DNA of 58,536 bases from Boletus sp. NGJ. Taxonomy: Eukaryota; Basidiomycota; Agaricomycetes; Boletales; Boletaceae. Shown piece after piece: positions 55,670 to 58,536 of this stretch. The DNA lies in NCBI GenBank assembly GCA_019096195.1, contig JAGTXK010000154.1, positions 1 through 58,536 of the forward strand, in the 5' to 3' direction. The translations under genes and the position numbers were made by a program. The notes beneath the pieces were generated by a model. The model was not told the DNA's origin. It worked only from the letters and a program-made list of their open reading frames with translations, and made no database searches. Numbering within the stretch: position 1 is the stretch's first letter; every line of letters begins with the position of its first letter.

Positions 55670-56882
55670 GATGGGAGCACTAACGTCAGGAGGGATAGGT
55701 GGATTGAATGAAGGAATGGAAATACCTAGTGCAGCCTTTATATAGTGTGGAGGGAAATGTGGATGAAATAGCAAATGTGGAGCAATGGGAGAATACAATG
55801 GTGGGAACAGCTTTCTGGAATGGTAGTTCTGGGGTCCAAAACTCAGAATGGTATCTTATGGACGAATAAAGCTGACACGTCAGACTGCTTCACACTTTAC
55901 CTGCTCTGTAATAACCATCAATTCTCCTGGGCCATGAAATAGTATCATTTGTCTTTACTTTGTCTATCGTGCTCTCCTGCCTCTCCCCTCTTCCTATTTC
56001 TACAATGTTTCCCCCCGTGCCGCCATGATCAACGCGCATGCAGAACTGAGGATTATTGGGGCTCACTACGGGTTGCAGGGGAAGCTGACACCCTGATTCT
56101 CTTCATATTGAATGTCATCCTGAAGTGGTTCAGAAGGTCTCTCATCGTACCAAATTTGCTTGCACGTATGCCTTCGTCTTCGTCATTGTTCGCTGGCATC
56201 CAATAAGGTAGCCCGCCGGCGGTGAACGATACGATTGATCAGTTTCCACTTGGATGCCATGCGGAGGATTTCACGTCATCGCTTGTCGTATTCTTTCAAC
56301 CGTTCGCGTGATAGATTAGTTGCCCAGATCGTAGGAAAAATCACCAACGCCAGGCGTCCACGGCCACGCACCATCATTCAACATGTACAATGTGGCTGCT
56401 CCGCCACCAACATCTGGGGTGTCGACTGACAACACAGGGCGGTGGTCTCGAGAAGAACTGGCGAATAGTGATTCCACGTTAGGGTGGATAGATACGTCTG
56501 TTGAATTGTAGTGGTGGTGGATGTGGACTTGTGGATGTGGATGCAGTAATCGCAGCGCGACGCGATCGCGTGACTTATGTCAGGCATGCGTGTGATCGGG
56601 TCCTAAGTGCACAAACATAAACAGAACTGCCTGGCCATTACGAACAAATCAACCAATCAATTGATTTTATGTATAAATGAATGAAAGTCGGGAACAGCGC
56701 TATATTACTCCCTTTATGGATGTGTTCATTGTCTACTGGACATCTCTCCTAGCCTGATATCGTTCAATACCAATACCAGTTCACTCAGAACCTACGGCAC
56801 TATCACCGGAACCACCAGAGCCACCTTTCTGCCATACTTTCGCTTATATTTACGCAATATCCTGATAAATTGAAGCAGTGGG
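55670..56882. other. Intergenic
   Basis: No gene could be supported here. Open frames of 60-85 codons are present on both strands but lack family resemblance. Confidence 0.4.
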
Positions 56883-57055
56883 TGACAATATTCATCCATG
56901 ATCAGATTCCGAACCCGGAAGTGGCATCCCGGAACCACAGGTTCCGAAGGTGCTTCCGACGTTTTCCCACGCCCTTCCGCAGGTTCCGAGACTATCATCC
57001 CGAAGCAGTTCCGGAACTGCTTCCGGAATTTTCCCGCGCTCTTTCCGAGTTAGGG
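56883..57055 (+). mobile_element. TGACA element, right-truncated, ending in TTAGGGTT
   Basis: Starts TGACAATATTCATCC and covers the CCGGAA-rich half up to TTCCCGCGCTCTTTCCGAG, then continues directly as TTAGGGTTATG. The AATGAGC block and everything after it are missing. Confidence 0.7.
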
Positions 57056-57355
57056 TTATGAGACATCCTATTTGTGTGCTGTCAGGCGAACGCTGCATTT
57101 GCCAATTCCCACGCCACAATTTCACCCGGTCCTCCTCAACCACTCCCCTTCCGCCATTTTTCTACACCGTTCAACGTTTGAAACATGCCTCAAAAATTGC
57201 CTAGGGGATGTTTCACAACCCCTATGCATGATATGCAGCAATAATTACGAAGATCGGCCCACAGCTTGCCTCTCTGCAGGCAATTCTTTCTGAATGCTCC
57301 CACTGGCATGCTTCGATGGCTGCAGAATTTTGCAGTCATGTTCTGGCACATTGGA
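57056..57355. other. Intergenic transition to subtelomeric repeats
   Basis: No gene is recognised. Mixed sequence leading to the first telomere-type tract at about 57357. Confidence 0.35.
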
Positions 57356-58536
57356 TTTAGGGTTAGGGTTAGGGGGGCCGAGCACAGCGAGCGAAGCGAG
57401 CTGTGCGAGGGGGATAGGAGTGGGATGGTGCCAGAGGTTAGGGTTAGGGGGGCCGAGCTGCGGTTTAGGGTTAGGGAGCCGAGCCGAGCCGCGAAGCGGC
57501 GAGGCGAGGCGTTACCGGCGGTAAGGCGATAACGCTGTTGCCTCGGCAAGGGATTACCTTATTGGGTCGCACTAGAGATATTGTCTACCGGTCGAGTAAC
57601 CAATACGCCGGCGGTGTCTAGCCTTAGCTAGCACCCTAGTGTTTATCTTAGGGTTAGGTTTAGGGTTAGGGGGGCCGAGCACAGCGAGCGAAGCGAGCTG
57701 TGCGAGGGGGATAGGAGTGGGATGGTGCCAGATAGGTAATAGGCGATGGGGCGACCGCTTCCATTGCCACCTATTTCGTCCGGGGACTCATCAGACCTCT
57801 GGCGAATAGAGAAAAGTATTTCATAACTCTTACCTGTATTTATACAAGAAAGAGTCGCGCACGGACCATTAATATAACGTGGGAGAGCGGAGATAGACGC
57901 AGCGGAAATTAAAGCCGGATCTTGCCGGTAACACTCGGATCTTTCCGGTTGCGCTTCTGCGTGAGAATTCTCTCACGGCTAGACGGTAATTAAATTGCCG
58001 AGCCGGGTGTCGCAGTAACCGAGTCGGGCCGTTCGGGTCTTCGGTCCGATGCTTCTTTCGGCTATCTCCGGGATCAGTCTAGACCACTTACGTAATATTA
58101 TCTCACCCCTTGCCGGGGGTGTGCCACCGTTAGGTTCTCTAAGTTTAACCGGTTAGGGAGCCGAGCCGAGCCGCGAAGCGGCGAGGCGAGGCGTTACCGG
58201 CGGTAATTCGATAACGCTGTTGCCTCGGCAAGGGATTACCTTATGGGTCGGGAGCGGGCCGAGCTGCGAGCGGAGCGAGCAGTGCGAGCGGGGATATGTG
58301 TGGGATGGGGGGCCAGATAGGTAATAGGCGTGGGGCGACCGCTTCCAACCCACCTATTTCGTCCGGGGACTCATCAGACCTCTGGCGAACTAGTGAAAAG
58401 AATTTCTTGTTCCTTACCTGTATTTATACGGGAAAGAATCGCGCACGGGCCATTAATAAGAACGTGAGAAGGTTAGGGTTAGCCGTTTAGCCGTTAGCTG
58501 CGATAGGGTTAGGGGGGCGAGGGGTTAGGGGGGCGA
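57356..58536 (+). repeat. Subtelomeric repeat array with TTAGGG tracts
   Basis: Modules recur in partly shuffled order: TTAGGG tracts (57357-57380, 57438-57452, 57464-57477, 57650-57675 and at the far end 58470-58536); a GAGCACAGCGAGCGAAGCG palindromic block (57380 and 57673); a GAGCCGAGCCGCGAAGCG block with TTACCGGCGGTAA (about 57477 and 58156); and a longer block ATAGGTAATAGGCG... to CGCGCACGGRCCATTAATA (57732-57880 and 58313-58462). The window ends in TTAGGGGGGCGA. No coding sequence is supported here. Confidence 0.85.

Noticed and set aside
57190-57549. Open frames of 70-120 codons across the subtelomeric array
   Set aside because: They follow from stop-poor GC-rich repeats on both strands and show no family resemblance.

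Overview
The window looks like nuclear DNA of a basidiomycete, probably an Agaricomycete. Genes are cut by many short (about 45-65 nt) GT-AG introns. The families seen are a FunK1-type kinase, multi-exon JmjC and Zn-cluster proteins, and a Ulp1-type protease fused to a very large unknown region. Interspersed repeats are dense, and TTAGGG-type motifs are concentrated at the right-hand end. I read the last 1.2 kb as subtelomeric sequence. A truncated RecQ-like helicase of the kind often found near fungal telomeres lies at 28.9 kb. No species was identified.

Layout: 2.7-9.4 kb, a long (+) gene with a Ulp1-like cysteine protease core and an unknown C-terminal part of about 1,100 residues; 9.8-11.2 kb, a BAH-PHD gene; 12.2-13.7 kb (-), a sirtuin with an extra C-terminal helical domain; 15.6-17 kb, an unrecognised multi-exon gene; 17.8-20.4 kb, a FunK1 kinase; 22.7-28.5 kb (-), cassette A (JmjC protein, a basic/acidic protein and a small protein); 28.9-29.5 kb, a broken helicase; 31.9-33.9 kb (-), a BAH/PHD-like gene; 35.2-37.1 kb, a PHD-like zinc-finger gene; 37.4-40.2 kb (-), a probable Fe(II)/2-oxoglutarate dioxygenase; 40.8-47.8 kb, cassette B (Zn-cluster protein (-), then small protein, JmjC and second Zn-cluster protein (+)); 49-56 kb, an LRR-like gene, a low-complexity gene, a CK1-like kinase, a copia remnant and an F-box gene; 57.3-58.5 kb, TTAGGG-bearing subtelomeric repeats.

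Two things stand out. First, one helical domain of about 80 residues occurs at the C-terminus of four proteins with three different front ends: the sirtuin, a basic/acidic protein and two paralogous small proteins. Three of these are next to JmjC genes. With two BAH/PHD genes, a PHD-like gene, a dioxygenase and a SUMO-type protease, this makes an unusual concentration of chromatin-type domains, and the shared domain could be a docking module (inference). Second, an interspersed repeat of about 400-430 bp (TGACA termini, 5-bp target duplications in three copies, many CCGGAA motifs) exists in two forms. The forms differ by a precise 47-bp segment with all the marks of a spliceosomal intron.

Exon boundaries were inferred by eye from reading frames and splice consensus, so multi-exon coordinates are outer limits. 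Several frame breaks may be pseudogene lesions or assembly errors.
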